A stretch of DNA of 7,739 nucleotides, taken from the NCBI GenBank assembly GCA_024689605.1, contig JAILDD010000042.1, positions 1 to 7,739 of the forward strand, in the 5' to 3' direction. Each line of letters opens with the position of its first letter. Position 1 is the stretch's first letter. The notes under the pieces were generated by a model that searched no databases, was not told where the DNA came from, and was given only the letters and a program-made list of their open reading frames with translations. The stretch is from Lachnospiraceae bacterium. GTDB lineage: Bacteria; Bacillota_A; Clostridia; Lachnospirales; Lachnospiraceae. Shown piece after piece: positions 1 to 5,596 of this stretch. The position numbers and the translations under genes were made by a program.

Positions 1-326
1 TTTATATATATGAGAACAAGACTGCGCCTTTGCTTATAGGAGAATGGGGCGGCTTCATGAAAGAGCCTAACCTTAAGTGGATGGGATATATGCGTGACCT
101 TATCGGAAATTACCACCTGAACCACACCTTCTGGTGTTACAATGCCAATTCCGGCGATACCGGCGGACTGGTTAAGGATGACTTTGTAACCTGGGATACG
201 GAAAAGTATGATTTCGTAAAGGAAGTCCTGTGGCAGGAAAACGGCAAGTTCGTTGGACTTGACCACAAGATCCCCCTGGGGACAGCAGGCAACGGAATCT
301 GCCTGGATGATGCCAATGGTCTGTAA
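1..326 (+). CDS. Glycoside hydrolase family 5 endoglucanase, C-terminal fragment
   Basis: This is the 3' end of a gene that begins before the window; the frame is open from base 3 and gives 107 codons. GH5 enzymes hydrolyse beta-1,4 linkages in cellulose or related glucans by a retaining mechanism. Seen here: the motif PLLIGEWGG, whose Glu (fragment residue 14) fits the catalytic nucleophile at the end of barrel strand 7, and [14 protein letters not shown] (fragment residues 42-55), whose Trp 44 fits the strand-8 substrate-stacking residue. The second block resembles the E1 endoglucanase of Acidothermus (subfamily GH5_1), so endoglucanase is the likely activity, but the subfamily is inferred. 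About 50 residues follow the strand-8 motif and the protein then stops, with no carbohydrate-binding module, dockerin or cell-wall anchor on this side. Any signal peptide or module would be at the unseen N-terminus. A strong terminator follows directly. Confidence 0.87.
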   Translation, partial: YIYENKTAPLLIGEWGGFMKEPNLKWMGYMRDLIGNYHLNHTFWCYNANSGDTGGLVKDDFVTWDTEKYDFVKEVLWQENGKFVGLDHKIPLGTAGNGICLDDANGL

Positions 327-344
327 ATGCTGAATATCAAAAGG

Positions 345-376
345 CCTGCCTGCATTAATGTGCAGGCAGGTTTTTT
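345..376 (+). terminator. Intrinsic terminator of the GH5 gene
   Basis: A perfect 10-bp GC-rich stem (CCTGCCTGCA at 345-354 with TGCAGGCAGG at 361-370) closes a 6-nt loop and is followed directly by six T residues (371-376). It begins 18 nt after the GH5 stop codon. This is a textbook Rho-independent terminator and it separates the cellulase transcript from the lipoprotein gene. Confidence 0.93.
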
Positions 377-449
377 GTGATCAGGAAATTTTTCCATAAA
401 AATGACCGGCTTGTTCGTTTCTATTACAGAAAGAAAAAATTATCTTGAT

Positions 450-457
450 GGGAGGGA
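450..457 (+). promoter_or_regulatory. Ribosome binding site deciding the lipoprotein start
   Basis: The purine run GGGAGGGA has GGAGG at 451-455, 9 nt before the ATG at 465. It selects 465 over the in-frame ATG at 402, which has no Shine-Dalgarno sequence and would put 21 charged and polar residues in front of the signal peptide. The ATG at 460 lies out of frame and runs into a stop after a few codons. Confidence 0.8.
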
Positions 458-464
458 TTATGAA

Positions 465-1103
465 ATGTTCAAGAAATCACTTTTAGGAATTGCTATGGTT
501 ACTGTACTTGCGCTGGGAACAACAGGCTGCACATCAGGTAATAGGGTAAAGACTGCGGATCCGGAGCCTGTGACGCAGGAGACGGAAATGCCTGAAGAAA
601 AAACAGGCGGAGAAGAGGCTGCTGAGGATCCTGAGGGAAATCCGGGTGAACAGGAAGTACATGGGGATCCAGAGGAAAATTCCGGCGAACAGGAAGCCGC
701 TGCGGATCCGGAGGAAAATACTCCGGTGCAGACAATATCCGCAATTGAGCCGGAGGGGACAGTAGGAGGCTTTAATTATTCCGTAACCGAAAATGCAGGC
801 TATTGGCGCGAGAGCAAGATGCCGGGATATTATATTGATTCGCTTGATGAGCCGAATGCACCTTTCTTCTTCTTTATCACCTGCGGTGAAAAGAATACCG
901 GAGGATACGGTGTAGTCGTTACGGATATCACAGTGGATGAAGATGAAAATATGGAAATCACCGTTTGCTTTACCGAGCCTGAGCCTGATGCTGTAGTGAC
1001 AATGGCACTCGAATATCCGATGACTCAGGTTACAGTGGACAGACTTCCGGCAAGCATCACCATTAAGACTGTGGATGGAACAGAGCTGGAAGAGCTGGAG
1101 TGA
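465..1103 (+). CDS. Secreted lipoprotein with acidic repeat linker and PrcB_C-like domain
   Basis: The protein has 212 residues from the chosen start. Residues 1-21 form a type II signal peptide: MFKK, a hydrophobic core, then LALGTTGC, with Cys 22 as the likely lipidated residue. The lipobox is not perfect because Thr sits at -3. Residues 23-94 are a low-complexity acidic linker rich in Glu, Pro and Gly, with 13-residue repeats starting at Asp 55. Residues about 95-212 are a folded domain. Its core, GEKNTGGYGVVVTDITVDED (141-160) followed by a VTMALEYPMTQVTV segment (178-191), resembles the PrcB C-terminal domain (TGGY, then a second strand set ending in an aromatic-Pro pair). PrcB is part of a surface protease complex in Treponema denticola, but PrcB_C-like domains also occur alone in Firmicutes lipoproteins of unknown role. 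The gene appears to be a single transcription unit between terminators. The domain match is from memory and the function is unknown. Confidence 0.82.
   Translation: MFKKSLLGIAMVTVLALGTTGCTSGNRVKTADPEPVTQETEMPEEKTGGEEAAEDPEGNPGEQEVHGDPEENSGEQEAAADPEENTPVQTISAIEPEGTVGGFNYSVTENAGYWRESKMPGYYIDSLDEPNAPFFFFITCGEKNTGGYGVVVTDITVDEDENMEITVCFTEPEPDAVVTMALEYPMTQVTVDRLPASITIKTVDGTELEELE
627..743 (+). repeat. 39-bp tandem repeats in the lipoprotein linker
   Basis: Three in-frame 39-bp units begin at 627, 666 and 705. They encode DPEGNPGEQEVHG, DPEENSGEQEAAA and DPEENTPVQTISA; the third unit is conserved only in its first five residues and then diverges. Each unit carries a GGATCC hexamer at its start (626-631, 665-670, 704-709), and a fourth GGATCC lies at 557-562 outside the strict period. 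The repeat is within the extracellular acidic linker and could change copy number by slippage or recombination without shifting frame. Confidence 0.8.
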
Positions 1104-1167
1104 GTAAAAAAACTAAAAGCAACAGAGTAAGAAAGAATAAGATATAGTTCAAATGTAAAGCATAAGT

Positions 1168-1194
1168 CAGGGGCAGTTAAGATAACTGCCCCTG
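1168..1194. terminator. Hairpin shared by convergent lipoprotein and flagellin genes
   Basis: A perfect 12-bp stem (CAGGGGCAGTTA at 1168-1179 with TAACTGCCCCTG at 1183-1194) closes a 3-nt loop. It lies 64 nt after the lipoprotein stop on the plus strand and 3 nt after the flagellin stop on the minus strand. Neither side has a long T run: the minus strand reads ACTTATGCTTT after the stem and the plus strand has almost no T run. Bidirectional termination is inferred from stem strength and position; it should serve flagellin better. Confidence 0.68.
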
Positions 1195-1197
1195 TGG

Positions 1198-2829
1198 TCA
1201 TTGCAGCAGTGACAGCACGCCCTGGTGGGTCTGGTTGGCCTGGGCAAGCACGGTCTGGCCTGATTGCTGGATGATGTCAAGTGCGGAGAACTCCATCATT
1301 TCAGTTGCCATATCTGTATCGCGGATCTGGGATTCAGCACGCTGGGTATTCTCAATAGTATTATTCTGATGCTTTATTGTATGCTCAAGTCGGTTCTGTT
1401 GTGCGCCGATGTCGGAGCGGATTTTGTTAAGGTTTCCAATGGCTTTCTTAGATCTGTCTATTGCATTTGACGCACCGCTGCCGGTTGACACATCAAGTTC
1501 GTTAATTCCAAGTATGTTCGTATCCATCCTGCCGAAGGTAAGGTATATGCCGTCGCCGGCTTCTACGCCGGACTGGATATAGAATGATTTTGGAAGCAAA
1601 GATAAGTCTTCATCAGCAGCAGGCTGGCAAAGATAGTTGAAAACCTCATATGCTTTGTCTTCACCCATATCGCCTGTTATTCCGTATAAATGATTTCCGT
1701 TGGACCAGTTAGGCAACAAATACATGTATCCTGTTTGAAAATTCTCGTCTGTGCCGATTATTTCTGTTAACTTTTCATCAGCGATTTTATCTTTCAATGT
1801 GTGTAAATGTATCATCGCATCGCAGATCATATCTGCGTCGCTGCCTTGAACATTTCCATCGCAGGATCTCCAATTCAATACACCACACACATCAAGCATC
1901 ATTCTGCCAGGATCATCAACATATATATTTCCGTTTGAATGTAGCCAATTTGCCATAATATTATCAGCGGTATTTGAACATTTATACGCCGACATTACAG
2001 ATACATCACTTGATCTTCCTACTTCTGCTTGTGAATACATCTGCAAATATGAAATAGCATCATCAATTGCGTTAAGGTAATCGTCTTTATCGCCCCTATA
2101 AGGTGGGATAAATTTACAGTTTTCAAATACCGATATCGCTAAATCCTGAAGCGCTTTAGTGCCCATGCCGTTCTTTCCATCATACTTATAACCGCTGTTT
2201 TCTATTTTATTCCATGTATCGTAGCCTATGACATAGTTGCTTAGTGTTGCCATAGTCTCATTGTAGAGATCAGAAGATATTATATTTCCCTCAGCTGTCA
2301 AATATGGTGTTGATCTGACGGGAAAGGTTCTGTTGAGTAACGCTTGCCGTGCATCTGATGATGAAACTGCTTGTTCCAATTGATAGCCGTTTCGTTCATT
2401 GTCAGAAAAAATCTTTTGTTCGTTGAATGTCGTAGTATCGCTTACCCTGTCAATCTCTTTTAAAAGCTGGTTTACTTCCTGCTGTATGGCCTGACGGTCT
2501 TCGGTATTATTTGTATCATTGGCGGACTGGACTGAGAGCTGCGTAATGCGTCCAAGCATTTCGTGGACTTCCGCTAACGCACCGTCCGCTATCTGGCACA
2601 TGGAGATACCATCTTGGGCATTTCTTGTGCCCTGCGTAAGCCCCCTTACCTGGCGGCGCATCTTTTCAGAAATGGCAAGGCCAGCCGCATCATCCGCAGA
2701 ACGGTTGATACGGTATCCGGAAGAAAGCTTTTCCGCAGATTTTGCTTTTTTGTCGGTTACGATCCCAAGCTGTCTTTCGGAAAACATCGCCTGGAGATTG
2801 TGTGCGACTATGTTTACGCCGCTGCCCAT
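1198..2829 (-). CDS. fliC: Flagellin with large cysteine-containing central insert
   Basis: This is the filament subunit of the flagellum, exported through the flagellar type III apparatus; 543 residues. The N-terminal D0/D1 block (1 to about 141) is typical: VNIVAHNLQAM, EKLSSGYRINRSADDAAGLA, LSVQSANDTNNTEDRQAIQQ, EIDRVSDTTTFN. The C-terminal D1/D0 block (about 435-543) is also typical and ends in the usual QANQTHQGVLSLLQ. Between them lie about 290 residues I do not recognise, much longer than in minimal flagellins. There are seven cysteines (78, 238, 284, 315, 323, 336, 401), six of them in the insert; flagellins normally have few or none. Residues matching Salmonella FliC R90, L94 and E114 of the TLR5 site are present as R94, L98 and E118. 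No HExxH is present in the insert, so it is not a flagellinolysin type. The start is supported by GGAGGGG at 2834-2840, 4 nt upstream. A sigma-28-type promoter lies about 210 bp upstream. Confidence 0.96.
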   Translation of the reverse strand: MGSGVNIVAHNLQAMFSERQLGIVTDKKAKSAEKLSSGYRINRSADDAAGLAISEKMRRQVRGLTQGTRNAQDGISMCQIADGALAEVHEMLGRITQLSVQSANDTNNTEDRQAIQQEVNQLLKEIDRVSDTTTFNEQKIFSDNERNGYQLEQAVSSSDARQALLNRTFPVRSTPYLTAEGNIISSDLYNETMATLSNYVIGYDTWNKIENSGYKYDGKNGMGTKALQDLAISVFENCKFIPPYRGDKDDYLNAIDDAISYLQMYSQAEVGRSSDVSVMSAYKCSNTADNIMANWLHSNGNIYVDDPGRMMLDVCGVLNWRSCDGNVQGSDADMICDAMIHLHTLKDKIADEKLTEIIGTDENFQTGYMYLLPNWSNGNHLYGITGDMGEDKAYEVFNYLCQPAADEDLSLLPKSFYIQSGVEAGDGIYLTFGRMDTNILGINELDVSTGSGASNAIDRSKKAIGNLNKIRSDIGAQQNRLEHTIKHQNNTIENTQRAESQIRDTDMATEMMEFSALDIIQQSGQTVLAQANQTHQGVLSLLQ

Positions 2830-2833
2830 TTGA

Positions 2834-2880
2834 CCCCTCCATGGGAATAGGTGATAACTTAAGTGCAGGTTTATCCTGCA
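2834..2880 (-). promoter_or_regulatory. Flagellin leader hairpin and ribosome binding site, possible CsrA target
   Basis: On the minus strand, the leader just before the flagellin start has a perfect 6-bp hairpin, TGCAGG-ATAAA-CCTGCA (2864-2880), then the Shine-Dalgarno sequence GGAGGGG (2834-2840). Both carry a GGA, about 33 nt apart. In Bacillus subtilis the flagellin leader has two CsrA sites, one in an upstream hairpin and one over the Shine-Dalgarno, controlled by FliW. The layout here is similar, but the upstream GGA is partly in the stem rather than fully in the loop, so CsrA control is an inference only. Confidence 0.45.
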
Positions 2881-2934
2881 AAACGATTCTATTGCTGAAT
2901 GTATCGGAAAAAGAACAATTCAGTATCTTTTTCT

Positions 2935-2950
2935 GAAAAGTTTACTTTTC
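2935..2950. repeat. 16-bp palindrome in the flagellin leader DNA
   Basis: GAAAAGT-TT-ACTTTTC is a perfect 7-bp inverted repeat with a 2-bp centre. Its right arm is also part of the larger 13-bp inverted repeat at 2943-2955. The symmetry suits binding of a dimeric protein or a small AT-rich hairpin in the flagellin transcript; no function is shown. Confidence 0.55.
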
Positions 2951-3083
2951 CGGATGCCATTTTCTTCTGTATTCTCATTTTACCATAGTAGCAGGCGATA
3001 TTCCGAAAAAGCACAAAAATAAAAGCTTTCACGATTTTAATATCGGCTATCATGATCAAGTTATTTAGCTATCCGGAAAAGTA
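2943..3083. repeat. Inverted repeat flanking the flagellin promoter
   Basis: TACTTTTCCGGAT at 2943-2955 and its exact reverse complement ATCCGGAAAAGTA at 3071-3083 bracket 115 bp that include the whole sigma-28-type promoter. Allowing one mismatch, the match extends to 16 bp (2940-2955 and 3071-3086). Two explanations compete: the ends of an invertible promoter segment, or two sites for the same regulator in opposite orientation. The right copy lies upstream of the predicted transcript, so RNA pairing within the leader cannot be the reason. No recombinase gene is in the window. Confidence 0.75.
3040..3067 (-). promoter_or_regulatory. Sigma-28 (SigD-type) promoter of flagellin
   Basis: Reading the minus strand, the -35 element TAAA (3064-3067) is followed after 16 nt by GCCGATAT (3040-3047), which is identical to the SigD -10 consensus of Bacillus subtilis. 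The usual spacing is 15, with small variation. Transcription would start near 3033, giving an unusually long leader of about 200 nt before the flagellin ATG. Control by the flagellar sigma factor, after hook completion and FlgM release, is expected from the family. Confidence 0.82.
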
Positions 3084-3173
3084 CACAATTCCGAACCCGG
3101 TTTCCGGTTGCCGAAGTTATGTCTACCAATCCCCATTTTTCGGGCTTTTTTCTCTTTTTTCCTTATGATTAAA

Positions 3174-3202
3174 TTGCAAAGACGGGTGCCTTATGTTAGA
3201 AT
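3174..3202 (+). promoter_or_regulatory. Sigma-A-type promoter of the butyrate operon
   Basis: TTGCAA (3174-3179), a 17-nt spacer, and TAGAAT (3197-3202) with an extended -10 TG at 3194-3195 make a good housekeeping promoter. A T-rich, AT-rich stretch (about 3144-3173) lies directly upstream and may help as an UP-like element. Transcription would start near 3209, leaving about 100 nt of leader before thl. I see no clear Rex operator near it. Confidence 0.72.
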
Positions 3203-3226
3203 TGAAAAGCATGACGAAATTGGGGT

Positions 3227-3260
3227 ACTGCGCAAAAAATTTATCGCAGTTTGGACTGCG
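3227..3260 (+). promoter_or_regulatory. Two-way folding element in the thl leader
   Basis: One CGCAGT (3245-3250) can pair either with ACTGCG upstream (3227-3232, 12-nt loop) or with a second ACTGCG downstream (3255-3260, 4-nt loop TTGG). The two hairpins exclude each other. The second is followed by a short imperfect T run (AATCTGTTTTG) that could give weak attenuation. It matches no riboswitch class I know; a regulatory role is inferred from the pairing alone. Confidence 0.4.
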
Positions 3261-3311
3261 AATCTGTTTTGTGCGGGCCTTAAGTTAAATTAAATAAACG
3301 GAGGAAAAGCA

Positions 3312-4511
3312 ATGTCAAAGAAAATCGTATTAGCAGGCGCTTGCCGTACAGCGATCGGAACAATGGGCGGAGGACTTTCAACAACACCCGCTGCCAAGCT
3401 CGGCTCTATCGTGATCAAGGAGGCACTTAACCGTGCAGGAGTTAAGCCTGAGAATGTAGACCATGTTTACATGGGATGCGTTATCCAGGCAGGTCAGGGA
3501 CAGAATGTGGCTCGTCAGGCATCGATCGGTGCAGGACTTCCCAATGAAGTTCCGGCGGTTACCGTTAATGTAGTATGCGGTTCCGGTCTTAACTGCGTGA
3601 ACATGGCTGCTCAGATGATCGCAGCAGGTGATGCGGATATCGTGGTAGCAGGCGGTATGGAGAACATGTCCATGGCTCCTTACGCAATTCCCCAGGGCCG
3701 TTACGGCTACCGTATGACATGGCCCAGCCAGAGCAAGGGTGCTCTCGTTGATACTATGGTAAACGATGCTCTTTGGGATGCTTTCAACGACTATCATATG
3801 ATCACAACAGCAGACAATATCTGCCGTGAGTGGGGTCTTACCAGGGAAGAGCTGGATGAGTTTGCAGTAAAGAGCCAGAACAAGGCTGAGGCAGCTCAGA
3901 AGAACGGTGCTTTCAAGAAAGAGATTGTTCCCGTAGAAGTTAAGAAGAAGAAAGAGACTGTTATCTTTGATACAGACGAAGGCCCTCGTGCAGGCATGAC
4001 AGTTGAGAAGCTCGCAGGTATGAGACCTATCAATCCTGACGGATTCGTAACAGCAGGTAACGCTTCAGGTATCAACGACGGTGCAGCAGCAATCGTTGTT
4101 ATGAGCGAAGACAAGGCTAAGGAGCTTGGCGTTAAGCCTATGGCTACATTCGTAGCTGGTGCACTTGCAGGCTGCCGCCCTGAGGTAATGGGTATCGGTC
4201 CTGTTCCTGCAACAAAGAAGGCTATGGAGAAGGCCGGCTACAAGATTGAAGATTTCGATATCATTGAGGCTAACGAGGCTTTCGCTGCTCAGTCTGTTGC
4301 AGTAGGCAAGGAGCTTGGTATCAACGTTGACAAGCAGCTCAATCCTAACGGCGGAGCTATCGCACTTGGACATCCCGTAGGTGCATCCGGTGCACGTATC
4401 CTTGTAACACTGCTTCACGAGATGGAAGCAAAGGACGCTAAGAAGGGGCTTGCTACACTTTGCATCGGCGGCGGCATGGGCTGTGCAACAATAGTTGAAA
4501 GATACGAATAA
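3312..4511 (+). CDS. thl: Acetyl-CoA C-acetyltransferase (thiolase)
   Basis: It condenses two acetyl-CoA into acetoacetyl-CoA, the first step of butyrate synthesis, in the cytoplasm. The length of 399 residues fits biosynthetic thiolases. Catalytic residues match Zoogloea thiolase: nucleophile Cys 89 in NVVCGSGLN, Asn 321 in EANEAFA, His 354 in [10 protein letters not shown], and Cys 384 in TLCIGGGMG. The start has GGAGG at 3300-3304, 7 nt before ATG. It is the first gene of the operon behind the promoter at 3174-3202 and is followed by a 158-nt gap before crt. Codon use is strongly biased (CTT and GCT/GCA frequent), as expected for an abundant fermentation enzyme; the same bias opens long antisense frames that are not genes. 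Confidence 0.98.
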   Translation: MSKKIVLAGACRTAIGTMGGGLSTTPAAKLGSIVIKEALNRAGVKPENVDHVYMGCVIQAGQGQNVARQASIGAGLPNEVPAVTVNVVCGSGLNCVNMAAQMIAAGDADIVVAGGMENMSMAPYAIPQGRYGYRMTWPSQSKGALVDTMVNDALWDAFNDYHMITTADNICREWGLTREELDEFAVKSQNKAEAAQKNGAFKKEIVPVEVKKKKETVIFDTDEGPRAGMTVEKLAGMRPINPDGFVTAGNASGINDGAAAIVVMSEDKAKELGVKPMATFVAGALAGCRPEVMGIGPVPATKKAMEKAGYKIEDFDIIEANEAFAAQSVAVGKELGINVDKQLNPNGGAIALGHPVGASGARILVTLLHEMEAKDAKKGLATLCIGGGMGCATIVERYE

Positions 4512-4521
4512 TTGATTATGG

Positions 4522-4555
4522 AACACCTTGCGGGCAGGCGCCTGCAGGGTGTTTT
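4522..4555 (+). terminator. Terminator-like hairpin between thl and crt
   Basis: AACACCTTGC (4522-4531) pairs with GCAGGGTGTT (4544-4553) with one G-U wobble, and a short T run (4552-4555) follows. The loop contains part of an alternative palindrome, GCAGGCGCCTGC (4534-4545). The T run is short, so partial termination, or a stabilising 3' end for thl mRNA with read-through to crt, is more likely than a full stop. Confidence 0.6.
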
Positions 4556-4561
4556 AATGTT

Positions 4562-4655
4562 ACTGTTCAAAAACTATTCAAATCAGCCGTAACTGGAAGA
4601 AACTTAAGGTTCTGAACAGTTATGCTTTATTAAAAACTGATTCCGCAAAATGCGG
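4562..4655 (+). other. Structured thl-crt gap upstream of crt
   Basis: ACTGTTCA (4562-4569) and TGAACAGT (4613-4620) form an 8-bp inverted repeat with a 43-nt loop. Further on, CCGCA-AAA-TGCGG (4643-4655) forms a perfect 5-bp hairpin, 5 nt before the crt ribosome binding site. These may affect processing or translation of crt. I see no convincing internal promoter here. Confidence 0.45.
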
Positions 4656-4669
4656 CAGAAAGGAGAAAT

Positions 4670-5464
4670 ATGGAGTATATTTTATACGAGCAGAAGGACG
4701 CCGTAGGCGTTCTTACTATCAACAGAGAAAAGGCTCTTAATGCCCTTAATTCACAGGTCCTTGATGAGCTTAGCGAGGCTCTTGATGCTGTTGATCTTGC
4801 AACAGTAAGATGCCTTATCCTTACAGGTGCAGGCGAGAAGTCATTTGTTGCAGGTGCAGATATCGGAGAGATGAGCACACTTACAAAGGCAGAGGGTGAA
4901 GCTTTCGGCAAGAAGGGAAATGATGTTTTCCTTAAACTTGAGAATTTCCCTATCCCTGTTATCGCTGCTATCAACGGTTTTGCACTGGGCGGCGGCTGCG
5001 AGATATCAATGAGCTGTGATATCCGTATCTGTTCCGATAATGCAATGTTCGGTCAGCCCGAGGTAGGTCTTGGTATTACCCCCGGCTTTGGCGGAACACA
5101 GAGACTTGCACGCATCGTAGGCCCCGGAATGGCTAAGCAGCTTATATATACTGCAAGAAACATCAAGGCTGACGAGGCACTTCGTATCGGTCTGGTAAAT
5201 GCAGTATATCCTCAGGCAGAGCTTATGGATGAAGCTATGAAGCTTGCTTCTACTATTGCAGGCAATGCACCTATTGCTGTAAGGAACTGCAAGAAGGCTA
5301 TCAATGAAGGCCTTCAGGTTTCCATAGAGGAGGCTGTTGCAATCGAAGAGAAGCTTTTCGGTGACTGCTTCGAGTCATATGACCAGAAAGAGGGCATGGC
5401 TAACTTCCTTCGCAAAAAGGATGATCCTGCCAAGGTTAAGAAGGTTGCATTCAAGAACGAATAA
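4670..5464 (+). CDS. crt: 3-hydroxybutyryl-CoA dehydratase (crotonase)
   Basis: It removes water from 3-hydroxybutyryl-CoA to give crotonyl-CoA, the third step of butyrate synthesis. The 264 residues fit the enoyl-CoA hydratase/isomerase family. Visible family features are the oxyanion-hole segments SFVAGADI (58-65) and FALGGGCE (104-111), and the two catalytic glutamates, Glu 111 in GGGCE and Glu 131 in GQPEVGLG, matching Glu 144 and Glu 164 of rat crotonase. The C-terminal tail (about 250-264) is Lys-rich. The start has AGGAG at 4661-4665, only 4 nt before ATG. It sits between thl and hbd in the same direction with the same strong codon bias. A broader enoyl-CoA hydratase is possible by sequence, but the context makes crotonase nearly certain. 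Confidence 0.97.
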   Translation: MEYILYEQKDAVGVLTINREKALNALNSQVLDELSEALDAVDLATVRCLILTGAGEKSFVAGADIGEMSTLTKAEGEAFGKKGNDVFLKLENFPIPVIAAINGFALGGGCEISMSCDIRICSDNAMFGQPEVGLGITPGFGGTQRLARIVGPGMAKQLIYTARNIKADEALRIGLVNAVYPQAELMDEAMKLASTIAGNAPIAVRNCKKAINEGLQVSIEEAVAIEEKLFGDCFESYDQKEGMANFLRKKDDPAKVKKVAFKNE

Positions 5465-5504
5465 AATCGTATTTTGGACGGCCTGAACATGAATTACGTT
5501 AATA

Positions 5505-5571
5505 AATAGTAACTATTCAGGATAGCCCGAAGTGCTTGCTGCTGAGGGCATAATAAAGAGTAAATAGTTAC
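5505..5571 (+). other. Nested inverted repeats in the crt-hbd gap
   Basis: GTAACTATT (5509-5517) is exactly complementary to AATAGTTAC (5563-5571), enclosing a smaller GCCC/GGGC pair. The same CTATT can instead pair with AATAG just before it (5505-5509, loop TAA). The two folds exclude each other and lie just before the hbd ribosome binding site at 5585-5589. An RNA processing or stabilising role is possible; there is no T run for termination. Confidence 0.42.
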
Positions 5572-5596
5572 AATAAATTTATAAGGAGGATACAAA

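Noticed and set aside
1198..2829. Flagellinolysin (zinc protease inside flagellin)
   Set aside because: The insert has no HExxH. The only similar string, VHEML in the D1 helix, is part of a conserved structural segment and lacks the second His.
2901..2928. Second sigma-28 promoter on the minus strand, from TCCGATAC at 2901-2908
   Set aside because: The -10-like sequence is fair, but the -35 position reads GATA or AGAT rather than TAAA. The promoter at 3040-3067 is far better.
3130..3156. Terminator on the plus strand before thl (CCC/GGG followed by T runs)
   Set aside because: The stem is only about 3 bp and no plus-strand transcript is expected to end between two divergent promoters. The T runs fit better as AT-rich promoter flank.
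3108..3293. 61-codon plus-strand frame upstream of thl
   Set aside because: It starts at a TTG without a Shine-Dalgarno, runs through the likely thl promoter and leader, and the product looks like translated noncoding sequence.
3120..3311. Rex (NADH-sensing) operator upstream of thl
   Set aside because: Expected for a butyrate operon in Clostridia, but no TTGTTAA-N4-TTAACAA-like palindrome is present; the AT-rich stretch at about 3279-3298 lacks the symmetry.
5473..5504. Internal promoter in the crt-hbd gap (TTGGAC with TAATAA)
   Set aside because: The spacing between the two elements is about 20 nt, too long for a sigma-A promoter, and no extended -10 is present.
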